Positions 1-7,347 are shown, numbered from the stretch's first letter. The stretch: 15,862 bases of DNA from Eubacterium sp. AF22-8LB (GCF_003458715.1 NZ_QRVI01000036.1:1-15862); one strand, 5' to 3'. The notes: generated from the sequence alone by a model not told the origin. Numbers and translations: made by a program.

Positions 1-89
1 ACTTTAGTGCTTCTTATTTTGTTTGTTGCATACCAAATAAGTAGGTATATCATGTTTAAAAAAATAAAAATCATAGTATTCTTTGTCAT
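1..89 (-). CDS. Small membrane protein, N-terminal fragment (runs off the window)
   Basis: An open frame starts at an ATG at 89-87 and continues without a stop to the window edge (29 codons visible). The start is supported by a strong ribosome binding site, GGAGG at 101-97 on the minus strand, 7 bases before the ATG. The visible protein begins MTKNTMIFIFLNMIYLLIWY and then turns basic (TNKIRSTK). This is the pattern of a single N-terminal membrane segment followed by a positively charged cytoplasmic side. The family cannot be recognised from so short a piece. It lies 117 bp downstream of manA on the same strand. No clear terminator or strong promoter was seen between them, so it may be transcribed with manA. 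Confidence 0.5.
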   Translation of the reverse strand, partial: MTKNTMIFIFLNMIYLLIWYATNKIRSTK

Positions 90-206
90 GTTTGTTCCTC
101 CACAAATTCCAGTTTATCGAATTGTGAAGCTCTCCGAACAAAAATTTTTGTTATGGCAAAAACTATTCAATTCCTATCTAAGTTGATTGTAGTACATTTT
201 TAAATT

Positions 207-1112
207 TCAAATTTCTCTCCAATACGGTTTTGGATTTGCAATCATGACCTCAGCTTTTCTTTGAATATGCACCGTTTCATTAGGCATCACAAGACAAGAC
301 TGTCCTTGCTTTAAAGTATGATGTTCAATTTCAAGTTCACCACTTAGCACTGAAATCGCAGAAGCAATTGTTCCATTATTTGTATACTCATCTGTTAGTA
401 TTGTATGTGTCAAATCAAACTCTCTATTTTCAATTGTTTTATTTAAAAGAAACTCTTCCTTTTTAACCTTCAACGATGAATCCAAGTTATCCAATGACTC
501 TTGTATATGCAACTGTCTTTTTTTATTTGTTCTAGGATCAATTCGATCATAATCATACAAACGATATGTAATATTTGTCGATTGCTGAATTTCATATATT
601 AATGATCCCTTACTTAATGCATGTACAGTTCCAGAACGAATGTATACTAAATCATTTTGTTGCACAGGAAAATGGCCTATGGTATCTGAAAAATCATTTT
701 TCTCTAATGCATCTAAAACAGCTTGTTTATTTCCCTTTTTGTTTTCAGCATAAACCCATCCTTCTTCAGGTGGCTCGATGAAGTACCAAGCTTCACTCTT
801 TCCATATTTAAGGTTTAGCTTATTTCTCGCATACGCATCTGTTGGATGAATTTGAAAACTCACGGATTCTTTACACGCATCAAAAGCAATAATAACAGGA
901 TATTCTTCTTTGGGTAATAATCCAAATAATTCTGGATTCTTTCTAATTTCATTTTTTAAAGTTGTTCTTCCATTGATTTCACAATCAAAATCATCAATTC
1001 CACTCACAGAATATACAATACCTATTGAATCTTCCTCTTTATTTCCATCATACGCATAGAGTCTTTGATCTCCCCATAATGTAGGATATGTGATTGTTTT
1101 TAAAATATACAT
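207..1112 (-). CDS. manA: Mannose-6-phosphate isomerase, class I, Bacillus-type short form
   Basis: This cytoplasmic zinc enzyme interconverts mannose 6-phosphate and fructose 6-phosphate, feeding mannose into glycolysis or supplying mannose for glycan synthesis. The 301-residue length fits the short Firmicutes form (about 315), not the longer E. coli form. The cupin metal-site motifs are present: SFQIHPTD at 85-92 with ligands Gln87 and His89, GKSEAWYF at 104-111 with Glu107, and SGTVHALSKGS at 160-170 with His164. The family block YRLYDYDR lies at 183-190. A second, degenerate cupin-like beta region fills the C-terminus. The start at 1112 has a GGAAG-like ribosome binding site 7 bases upstream. 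The gene stands apart from any visible sugar transporter and shares a divergent promoter region with deoC. Confidence 0.93.
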   Translation of the reverse strand: MYILKTITYPTLWGDQRLYAYDGNKEEDSIGIVYSVSGIDDFDCEINGRTTLKNEIRKNPELFGLLPKEEYPVIIAFDACKESVSFQIHPTDAYARNKLNLKYGKSEAWYFIEPPEEGWVYAENKKGNKQAVLDALEKNDFSDTIGHFPVQQNDLVYIRSGTVHALSKGSLIYEIQQSTNITYRLYDYDRIDPRTNKKRQLHIQESLDNLDSSLKVKKEEFLLNKTIENREFDLTHTILTDEYTNNGTIASAISVLSGELEIEHHTLKQGQSCLVMPNETVHIQRKAEVMIANPKPYWREI

Positions 1113-1135
1113 GTAACCACTTCCAATCTAACTCT

Positions 1136-1165
1136 ATTCTATCAAAAATGATATAATTATGTAAA
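1136..1165 (-). promoter_or_regulatory. Promoter of manA
   Basis: On the minus strand, TTTACA (1165-1160) is separated by 18 bp from TAGAAT (1141-1136), which is preceded by TGA to give an extended -10. Transcription would start near 1129, leaving a leader of about 17 bases. This is prediction by consensus only. The element overlaps the deoC promoter on the other strand. Confidence 0.45.
1149..1157 (+). promoter_or_regulatory. Extended -10 promoter of deoC
   Basis: TGATATAAT contains a perfect TATAAT (1152-1157) with the TGn extension. No good -35 hexamer lies 16-18 bp upstream, which is typical of extended -10 promoters. The predicted start near 1164 gives a very short leader. The element sits inside the spacer of the manA promoter. 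Confidence 0.45.
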
Positions 1166-1178
1166 AAGAAAGTGAGAG

Positions 1179-1910
1179 ATGTATATTATGATTCAAAAAT
1201 TCACTGTTGATCAACTTGCCAGAATGATTGACCACACATTTGTCAAAGCCTATGCTACACAAGCCGATATGACAAAGCTTTGTGAGGAAGCAAAAAAATA
1301 TCATTTTGCGATGGTTGCCATCAATTCAGGGCAAACCGCATTTTGTCACAATCTATTAAAAGATACAGATATCCATACAGGAGCGGCAATTGGCTTTCCT
1401 TTAGGACAAACAACAATTGAATCCAAAACATTCGAAGCAAAAGATGCTCTTGAAAATGGTGCGGATGAAATTGACTATCAATTAAATATCACTGCCGTTA
1501 AAGCTAAAGACTGGGATTATGTTCAGTCTGAAATGCAACAAATTACAAATTTGACACACAGCTACAATAAAGTTTGTAAAGTCATTCTTGAAACTTGTTA
1601 CTTAGAAAAATCAGAAATTCAAAAAATTTGTGAAATTGCTTGTGAAGTAAAAATTGATTTTGTGAAAACAAGTACGGGCTTTGGAAGTGATGGCGCAAAA
1701 ATTGAAGATATCAAGCTAATGAAAGAAACCGTACAAGAGTTCATTCATGTAAAGGCTAGTGGTGGTATTCGTGATGCAGAAACATTTAAAGAAATGGTAA
1801 GTTATGGTGCAAGTCGCATAGGCACAAGTGCAGGTGTTTCAATTATTGAAGAATTTAAACAGGAAGCACAACATAATAATGGCTTTATTACTATTGATAT
1901 GCATATATAG
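1179..1910 (+). CDS. deoC: Deoxyribose-phosphate aldolase (DERA family)
   Basis: This class I aldolase cleaves 2-deoxyribose 5-phosphate to glyceraldehyde 3-phosphate and acetaldehyde during salvage of deoxynucleosides. The TIM-barrel motifs are in order: IDHTFVK at 17-23, GADEID at 94-99, FVKTSTGFG at 161-169 with the Schiff-base lysine Lys163, and VKASGGIR at 191-198 with Lys192. Asp99 matches the catalytic aspartate. The 243-residue length is typical. Two blocks differ from the usual sequence: DYQLNI where DMVINI is common, and AMVAINSGQ where VCVNP is common, so it may belong to a divergent branch. The start is ambiguous. The ATG at 1179 has AAGAAAGTGA ending 3 bases before it, while the ATG at 1188 (MIQKF) would use GAGAG at 1174-1178. 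It is monocistronic and ends at a terminator. Confidence 0.9.
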   Translation: MYIMIQKFTVDQLARMIDHTFVKAYATQADMTKLCEEAKKYHFAMVAINSGQTAFCHNLLKDTDIHTGAAIGFPLGQTTIESKTFEAKDALENGADEIDYQLNITAVKAKDWDYVQSEMQQITNLTHSYNKVCKVILETCYLEKSEIQKICEIACEVKIDFVKTSTGFGSDGAKIEDIKLMKETVQEFIHVKASGGIRDAETFKEMVSYGASRIGTSAGVSIIEEFKQEAQHNNGFITIDMHI

Positions 1911-1912
1911 AA

Positions 1913-1942
1913 AAAAATCCATAGAATAAACTATGGATTTTT
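1913..1942. terminator. Bidirectional Rho-independent terminator between deoC and the ABC operon
   Basis: AAAAATCCATAG (1913-1924) and CTATGGATTTTT (1931-1942) form a perfect 12-bp stem around a 6-base loop. The outer A/T pairs give a T tract in both directions. It begins 3 bases after the deoC stop and ends 3 bases before the end of the convergent ABC gene, so it can serve both. Confidence 0.9.
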
Positions 1943-1945
1943 AAT

Positions 1946-3769
1946 TTAGTCTAACTCAAAAGCACCTGTGTACAATTGATAGTATTTACCCTTTTGTTTC
2001 AACAAGTCCTCATGATTACCACGCTCAATAATATGACCTTGTTCTAATACCATGATCGCATCACTATTTTGGATAGTTGAAAGTCTATGTGCAATCACAA
2101 AAACCGTTCTTCCTTCCATCAACTTATCCATACCTTCCTGAACAATTCTTTCAGTATGTGTATCAATAGAACTAGTTGCTTCATCCAAGATCAATACGGG
2201 AGGATTGGCAACGGCTGCACGTGCAATGGATAAAAGCTGTCTTTGTCCTTGTGATAAAGATTCTCCACCCGCATGAATCATTGTGTCATAGCCATGTTCT
2301 AAGTGCTTGATAAATTCATGTGCATTTGCTAATTTACTTGCCGAAATACACTCTTCATCAGTTGCATCCAAACGACCATAACGAATATTATCCATGATTG
2401 TACCTGTAAATAAGTTTGCGTCTTGCAATACAATACCTAAAGATTTTCTAAGAGCTGCCTTTTTAATTAGTTTTACATCAATACCATCATATGTAATGGA
2501 ACCCGATTGAATATCATAGAAACGATTAATTAGATTTGTGATTGTTGTTTTACCAGCACCAGTAGCCCCTACAAACGCAATCTTTTGACCTGGTTTTGCA
2601 AATAAAGAAACATCAAATAAAATCTGTTTATCTGGATTATAAGAAAAGTTCACATTTTCAAAACGAACATCCCCACGAAGTGGAACTAATTCATCCTTTC
2701 CATTTGGTCTAGGATGATGCCAAGCCCAATGATCATGATCCATTTGTTCTAAAGTAACAACACCATCATCCACTTCACTTTCCGTATCTATAATTTCATA
2801 AATACGCTTAGCACCGGCATCCGCCATAATTACGGCATTTAACTGCATACTGATTTGTCCAATTGGATTAGTAAAACTTCGATTTAACTGTAAGAAGGCG
2901 GCAATACCACCAAGAGTTAATCCAGCAATATTATTTAGTGCAAAGATAGAACCTACAACCGCAACAAGCACATAAGAAATATATCCAATATTCATTACGA
3001 TTGGCATTAAAACATTCGCAAACGTATTCGCATTGGCACTTGCTTCAAACAACGCATCATTGACTTTATCAAAATCTTTGATACTTTGTTCTTCATGCGT
3101 AAAGACTTTAATGACTTTACTTCCTTCCATCATTTCTTCAATAAAACCATTTTCTACACCCAATTGTTTTTGTTGTGCAATAAAGTATTTACCTGATTTT
3201 GCCGAAATCTTTTTTGAAGTATAAACCATCAATAAACCACATGCGATTGTTAAAACAGCCAATGGAACATTTAAGATAAACATAGAAATTGTAACTGAGA
3301 CAATCGTCATTAAAGATACAATAACCTGGGGAATACTTTGAGAAATTAACTGTCTTAAAGTATCCGTATCATTTGTATAAACAGACATGATATCCCCATG
3401 CGCATGTGTATCAAAGAAACGTAATGGCAATGTCTGCATATGTTCAAACAATTCATCACGAATATGTTTTAAAGTTCCTAATGAAATTGTTACCATAATA
3501 CGGTTAAATCCATAAGTTGCTAAAATACCAACCCCATAAATCATTGCCAATTCCATTAATGCATTCAATAAAGGCGTATAATTTGGTACTTTCTGTGATA
3601 ATAATGGAACAATATAATCATCAATCAAGCTCTTTAAAAACATACTTCCATATACGTTGGCGATACTTGATACAATAATCAATACAAGCACAATTAAACT
3701 TTCAATCTTATAAGAAGTGATTGTTTCCTTAATTACACGCTTTAAACTATTTGTACTTCTATTGCTCAT
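1946..3769 (-). CDS. ABC exporter half-transporter B (consensus-ATPase subunit of a heterodimer)
   Basis: This is a fused permease-ATPase of the type IV ABC exporter class (MsbA/LmrCD/BmrCD-like), 607 residues. Roughly residues 20-300 hold the six-helix membrane domain. A hydrophilic linker with HDHWAWHHPRPNG (about 345-357) precedes the ATPase domain. Motifs are Walker A GATGAGKTT (401-409), Q-loop Gln449, signature LSQGQ (505-509), Walker B LILDE with catalytic Glu530, and switch His561. Glu and His are intact here, whereas the partner has lost both, and the signature here is altered from LSGGQ. This is the pattern of heterodimeric exporters. The start at 3769 is chosen over a longer frame from 3820 because a perfect GGAGGTGA lies just upstream. 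It overlaps the preceding gene by 11 bp, suggesting translational coupling. The substrate is unknown; drug or peptide export is common in the family. Confidence 0.92.
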   Translation of the reverse strand: MSNRSTNSLKRVIKETITSYKIESLIVLVLIIVSSIANVYGSMFLKSLIDDYIVPLLSQKVPNYTPLLNALMELAMIYGVGILATYGFNRIMVTISLGTLKHIRDELFEHMQTLPLRFFDTHAHGDIMSVYTNDTDTLRQLISQSIPQVIVSLMTIVSVTISMFILNVPLAVLTIACGLLMVYTSKKISAKSGKYFIAQQKQLGVENGFIEEMMEGSKVIKVFTHEEQSIKDFDKVNDALFEASANANTFANVLMPIVMNIGYISYVLVAVVGSIFALNNIAGLTLGGIAAFLQLNRSFTNPIGQISMQLNAVIMADAGAKRIYEIIDTESEVDDGVVTLEQMDHDHWAWHHPRPNGKDELVPLRGDVRFENVNFSYNPDKQILFDVSLFAKPGQKIAFVGATGAGKTTITNLINRFYDIQSGSITYDGIDVKLIKKAALRKSLGIVLQDANLFTGTIMDNIRYGRLDATDEECISASKLANAHEFIKHLEHGYDTMIHAGGESLSQGQRQLLSIARAAVANPPVLILDEATSSIDTHTERIVQEGMDKLMEGRTVFVIAHRLSTIQNSDAIMVLEQGHIIERGNHEDLLKQKGKYYQLYTGAFELD

Positions 3770-5489
3770 CAAAATCACCTCCATTATTTTGTGCTTCATA
3801 TGTTTCTTTATACATCGCATTTGACTTTAATAATTCTTCATGCGTTCCTAAACCAGAAACTTTTCCATCATCAATAACCAAAATCTGATCTGCATCTTGA
3901 ATACTTGAAACACGCTGTGAAATTATGATTCGCGTTGTATGTGGAATCTTTTCTAAGAAAGCCTGACGAATCAAGGCATCCGTTTTTGTATCCACTGCAC
4001 TTGTTGAATCATCTAAAATCAAAATTTTAGGACTCTTTAATAAAGCTCGCGCAATACATAAACGTTGTCTTTGTCCACCCGAAACATTCGATCCACCCTG
4101 CTCAATATACGTATCATATTTGTCTGGCATTAACTGAATAAATTCATCTGCCTGCGCTAATTTACAAGCTTCCAAAATCTCTTCATCTGTCGCATTAGAA
4201 TTGCCCCAACGCATGTTCTCTTTGATTGTTCCAGAAAATAAAACATTCTTTTGAAGAACCATCGCTACATTGTCACGCAATACTTTCAAATCATAATCAC
4301 GAACATCCGTGCCAGCTACTTTCACACACCCCTTGGTTACATCATATAGTCTTGGAATCAATTGAACTAAACTTGATTTACTAGAGCCTGTTGCACCAAG
4401 AATTCCTAATGTTGAACCGGAAGGAATATGCAAGTTAATGTGACTTAAAATATCTTCATCATTTCCATAATGAAATGAAACATCTTCAAAATCAATTGTT
4501 CCATTTTCTAGTGTTTGAATACCATTTTCCGGACTTGTTAAATCCGATTCTTGATTCAATACTTGGGCAATACGTTTTCCACTCGCAATCGACATTGTCA
4601 CCATGACAAAAACCATACTCATCATCATCAATGACATCAAAATACTTGTCGTATAAGTAAATAAAGACATTAATTCTCCAGTTGTCATATTTGAAGCCAC
4701 TATCTGACGAGCCCCTAACCATGAAATTAAAAGAATCGTTCCATACATACAAAGCTGCATAACCGGTGAGTTAAACACTAAGATCTTTTCAGCCTTTCCC
4801 TGAATACTAAAAATAGTCTCACTTTCTTTACGGAATTTTTCAATCTCATGATCCTTACGAACAAAAGATTTCACAACACGAATACCTAGAATATTTTCTT
4901 GAATACTCGCATTTAAAAAGTCATAACGAGAAAATAAACGACTAAAGATAGGATTTACAATAAAAATAATTCCAAATAAAATAACTCCCAAAAATAAAAC
5001 CGCAACCACAAAAATCATAGCCATTTCTTTATTTATGATAAAAGCCATGATCAATGATGCGATCAGCATCAATGGTGCACGAACACAAACACGAATAATC
5101 ATCTGATATGCATTTTGAATATTTGTCACATCCGTCATCATACGTGTAATCAATCCGCTTGTTGAATAAGCATCAATATTTGAAAAAGAAAAGTTTTGAA
5201 TATTGCGATATTCTGCCTTTCTTAAATTCTTCGCAAAACCACTCGATGCGATGGCCGCATGCTTACCACTTTTAGCTCCAGCCCACAAAGATACAAAGGC
5301 TGCTACCAACATTAAAATTCCGTAAAACCAAATAGAACTCATCTTCCCCTTTTCAATACCATTATCAACTAATAACGCCATTAAAAAAGGAATCAAGACC
5401 TCAAGTATAGCTTCAATTGAAACATAAGCAGGACTTAAAAGCGTATCCTTTTTATATTCCTTCACTTCCTTTAATAAAGTTTTAACCAT
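3759..5489 (-). CDS. ABC exporter half-transporter A (degenerate-ATPase subunit of a heterodimer)
   Basis: This 576-residue protein has a six-helix membrane domain (about 15-305) followed by an ATPase domain. Walker A is GATGSSKSS (365-373), with Ser at the position of the second conserved glycine in GxxGxGK. The other motifs are Q-loop Gln413, signature VSGGQ (469-473), and Walker B ILILD followed by Asp494 where the catalytic Glu normally sits. Gln525 (SQR) stands where the switch His is expected. The signature is canonical, so it would complete the active site of the partner, while its own site should bind but hydrolyse ATP poorly. The start has AAGGGGGT 6 bases upstream, 11 bp after the marR stop. 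It is the second gene of the marR-ABC-ABC operon, and it probably pairs with the next gene. Confidence 0.92.
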   Translation of the reverse strand: MVKTLLKEVKEYKKDTLLSPAYVSIEAILEVLIPFLMALLVDNGIEKGKMSSIWFYGILMLVAAFVSLWAGAKSGKHAAIASSGFAKNLRKAEYRNIQNFSFSNIDAYSTSGLITRMMTDVTNIQNAYQMIIRVCVRAPLMLIASLIMAFIINKEMAMIFVVAVLFLGVILFGIIFIVNPIFSRLFSRYDFLNASIQENILGIRVVKSFVRKDHEIEKFRKESETIFSIQGKAEKILVFNSPVMQLCMYGTILLISWLGARQIVASNMTTGELMSLFTYTTSILMSLMMMSMVFVMVTMSIASGKRIAQVLNQESDLTSPENGIQTLENGTIDFEDVSFHYGNDEDILSHINLHIPSGSTLGILGATGSSKSSLVQLIPRLYDVTKGCVKVAGTDVRDYDLKVLRDNVAMVLQKNVLFSGTIKENMRWGNSNATDEEILEACKLAQADEFIQLMPDKYDTYIEQGGSNVSGGQRQRLCIARALLKSPKILILDDSTSAVDTKTDALIRQAFLEKIPHTTRIIISQRVSSIQDADQILVIDDGKVSGLGTHEELLKSNAMYKETYEAQNNGGDFDEQ

Positions 5490-5500
5490 AAATAACCCCC

Positions 5501-5926
5501 TTATTCTAAATTTTGAGCAAGCTCCTTTAAAATTTCTAATAATTGCTTTTGTTTCTCTATGCCCAATGCATTTTCAAACTTAGATTCCATCAGACAAATC
5601 TGATTCTCAATATCTTCATGTAGATCCTGCTCTTTTTTTGTTAATACGATTGTGCGAACTCTTTTATCTTTTAAGCTTTGCTTTCTTTCAATAAACCCCT
5701 TTTGTTCTAAACGATTTAAAATCCCAGTAACTGTAGGGTTTGAAATATGAAAATGCTCTTCAATATCTTTTTGAATGACAGGATTCTTATCTGTAAAATG
5801 CAAATATCCCAAGATATCTCGCTGTGTCTTCGTTAAGTCATATTTTTTTAATCCTTCATTCATATGTTTATCCATTTTTTTCTTGATTAAACTAAGATAA
5901 AAACCAATTTCATCATTGTCACGCAC
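5501..5926 (-). CDS. MarR-family transcriptional regulator of the ABC exporter operon
   Basis: The 141-residue protein has the MarR layout: N-terminal dimerisation helices, a winged helix-turn-helix (about 30-97), and a C-terminal helix. The recognition helix is in ISNPTVTGILNRLEQKG (61-77), and the wing carries the family-typical DKR (residues 87-89). The start codon is GTG at 5926-5924, supported by TGAGGTGA at 5939-5932 on the minus strand. MarR proteins bind palindromes as dimers and often repress their own operon until a small molecule releases them. Here two matching palindromes sit at the operon promoter, so autorepression controlling the exporter is the natural inference. The ligand is unknown. 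The gene is first in the operon, 11 bp before half-transporter A. Confidence 0.93.
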   Translation of the reverse strand: MRDNDEIGFYLSLIKKKMDKHMNEGLKKYDLTKTQRDILGYLHFTDKNPVIQKDIEEHFHISNPTVTGILNRLEQKGFIERKQSLKDKRVRTIVLTKKEQDLHEDIENQICLMESKFENALGIEKQKQLLEILKELAQNLE

Positions 5927-5944
5927 TTAATTCACCTCAGTTCC

Positions 5945-5956
5945 ATAGCACGCTAT
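5945..5956. promoter_or_regulatory. Probable MarR operator, leader site
   Basis: ATAGCACGCTAT is a palindrome apart from its two central bases. It matches 11 of 12 bases of the core of the second site (5965-5976), with centres exactly 20 bp apart, about two helical turns. It lies about 20 bases downstream of the predicted transcription start. Assignment to the MarR protein is inferred from position and symmetry. Confidence 0.6.
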
Positions 5957-5961
5957 CCATT

Positions 5962-5979
5962 TATATAGCATGCTATATA
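5962..5979. promoter_or_regulatory. Probable MarR operator, promoter site
   Basis: TATATAGCATGCTATATA is a perfect 18-bp palindrome. It covers the last base of the -10 element and the predicted start of the marR transcript, so a bound dimer would block RNA polymerase. The 12-base core ATAGCATGCTAT is repeated almost exactly at 5945-5956. Confidence 0.7.
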
Positions 5980-6006
5980 TTATACTGATTCATTTCTATT
6001 TGTCAA
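5979..6006 (-). promoter_or_regulatory. Promoter of the marR-ABC-ABC operon
   Basis: On the minus strand, a perfect TTGACA (6006-6001) is separated by 16 bp from a perfect TATAAT (5984-5979). The predicted start is near 5972, inside the 18-bp palindrome, giving a leader of about 46 bases. Two perfect hexamers suggest a strong promoter that needs repression. Confidence 0.75.
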
Positions 6007-6028
6007 TTTTATATTTTTTAGTTATCAT
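6000..6028 (+). promoter_or_regulatory. Promoter of rlmD, placed for a leaderless transcript
   Basis: TTGTCA (6000-6005) is separated by 17 bp from TATCAT (6023-6028), each matching 5 of 6 consensus bases. The start would fall near 6035, at or one to three bases before the rlmD ATG at 6037. The -35 overlaps the -35 of the marR promoter on the opposite strand. Confidence 0.5.
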
Positions 6029-6036
6029 ACTTATGT

Positions 6037-7332
6037 ATGAAAAAAAATGAAGAATATATAGTAACTTGTATTGATGATACAGATTTAAATAGTGGCGTTG
6101 TTAAAATTGATGATATGGTCGTTTTTGTGCCAAATTTATTAATTGGTGAAAAGGCAAAAATCAAAATAGTAAAAGTAAATAAGAAATATGCCTTTGGCAT
6201 TATTATCCAATTGTTAGAACCAAGTATAAATCGCCAAGCATTAACTTGTGAAGTTGCCAAAACATGTGGTGGCTGCCAACTTCAACATATGAAGTATGCA
6301 TATCAGCTTGACTATAAGTATAGGCATGTTAAAAAACTATTTGAAAATATTGAAGTAAGACCCATTCTAGGAATGAAAAATCCTTGGTACTATCGAAACA
6401 AGGCCCAGTTCCCTGTAAAAATCAAAGATGGAAAAGTTCAAATGGGATTTTATCGTCAACATTCAAACGATGTCGTCACATGCAAAGAATGTAAGATTCA
6501 AGATCACAGCATCAATGAAGTATTTAGCTTTATCCAAAAACAGATCACACTTGAAATGGCTCAAGATTTACGTCACGTATTTATCCGTCATTCAAGTACA
6601 GATGAAATTCAAGTAGTATTTATCGGAAAAAATGAAAAGAATGTTTTATCTTTATCTAAACAATTAAAAAACGCATTCACAAACATCACCAGCATTATAT
6701 TTAACTATAACACACGAAATGACAATGTGATATTGGGTGAAACATATAAAGTTTTATATGGAAATGATTATATTATTGAAGAATGTTTGGGCAATAAAGT
6801 AAAACTTCACTTTAAAGCTTTTTTTCAAGTCAATCCAACTCAAATGGAAGTTTTATATACACAAGCCATTCAAGCTGCTAATCTTTCAGAAAATGAAACT
6901 TGTATCGATATGTATGCAGGTACAGGAACTATTGGGATGGCCGTTAGTAAACACGCTAAGAGTGTTATCGGAGTTGAAATTGTAAAAGAAGCAGTTGATA
7001 ATGCAAATGACAATACGAAGATGAATCACCTAACAAATTGTCATTATGTATGTCAAGATGCTACAGAATTTGCACACGAACATAAAAACGATAAGATTGA
7101 TGTGATCTTTATTGACCCACCAAGAAAAGGAATGACAGAAAACGGGATCAAAGATACGATTACAATGCAGCCAGACAAAATCGTGTATGTTTCATGTAAT
7201 CCTAAAACACTATCTAGAGACTTAAAGATATTTAAACAATATGGATATCAATGTGAATATGTACAGCCTGTCGATATGTTCTGTCATACAACGGGTCTTG
7301 AATGTGTTGCCAAGATGTATAAAATAGTGTAA
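6037..7332 (+). CDS. rlmD: 23S rRNA (uracil-5-)-methyltransferase, RumA/RlmD family
   Basis: This SAM-dependent enzyme methylates C5 of uridine in 23S rRNA. It has the full family layout in 431 residues. An N-terminal TRAM RNA-binding domain spans about 5-60. An iron-sulfur cluster motif has Cys71, Cys77, Cys80 and a distant Cys149 or Cys152 (TCKECKIQ). Then come FFQVNPTQ (262-269), the SAM loop DMYAGTGTIG (291-300), DPPRKGM (360-366), and the catalytic cysteine Cys387 in YVSCNPKTLSRDL. No Shine-Dalgarno sequence precedes the ATG, and the best promoter predicts a transcript starting at the ATG. The exact target (U747, U1939 or both) cannot be told from sequence, so the symbol is given at family level. 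It is followed 15 bp later by tRNA-Leu. Confidence 0.93.
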   Translation: MKKNEEYIVTCIDDTDLNSGVVKIDDMVVFVPNLLIGEKAKIKIVKVNKKYAFGIIIQLLEPSINRQALTCEVAKTCGGCQLQHMKYAYQLDYKYRHVKKLFENIEVRPILGMKNPWYYRNKAQFPVKIKDGKVQMGFYRQHSNDVVTCKECKIQDHSINEVFSFIQKQITLEMAQDLRHVFIRHSSTDEIQVVFIGKNEKNVLSLSKQLKNAFTNITSIIFNYNTRNDNVILGETYKVLYGNDYIIEECLGNKVKLHFKAFFQVNPTQMEVLYTQAIQAANLSENETCIDMYAGTGTIGMAVSKHAKSVIGVEIVKEAVDNANDNTKMNHLTNCHYVCQDATEFAHEHKNDKIDVIFIDPPRKGMTENGIKDTITMQPDKIVYVSCNPKTLSRDLKIFKQYGYQCEYVQPVDMFCHTTGLECVAKMYKIV

Positions 7333-7347
7333 TATTTTATACACTAT
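7324..7347 (+). other. Hairpin joining the rlmD stop codon to tRNA-Leu
   Basis: ATAGTGTA (7324-7331) and TACACTAT (7340-7347) form an 8-bp stem with an 8-base AT-rich loop. The left arm includes most of the rlmD stop codon, and the right arm ends on the base before the tRNA. No T tract follows, so it is not a normal terminator. It may instead mark a processing boundary in a joint transcript. Confidence 0.4.

Noticed and set aside
137..152. Perfect 16-bp AT palindrome AACAAAAATTTTTGTT upstream of the partial membrane gene
   Set aside because: It is low in complexity, lacks a T tract as a terminator, and has no second copy in the window. It could be an operator, but there is no support.
52..186. 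A 44-codon open frame on the plus strand beginning MFKKIKIIVFF
   Set aside because: It has no ribosome binding site, overlaps the better supported minus-strand start at 89, and shows no recognisable feature.
3770..3820. N-terminal extension of half-transporter B by 17 residues
   Set aside because: The inner ATG at 3769 has a perfect GGAGGTGA site, and the extension lies wholly inside the preceding gene.
7324..7347. The hairpin after rlmD as a Rho-independent terminator
   Set aside because: No T tract follows; the tRNA begins at the next base.
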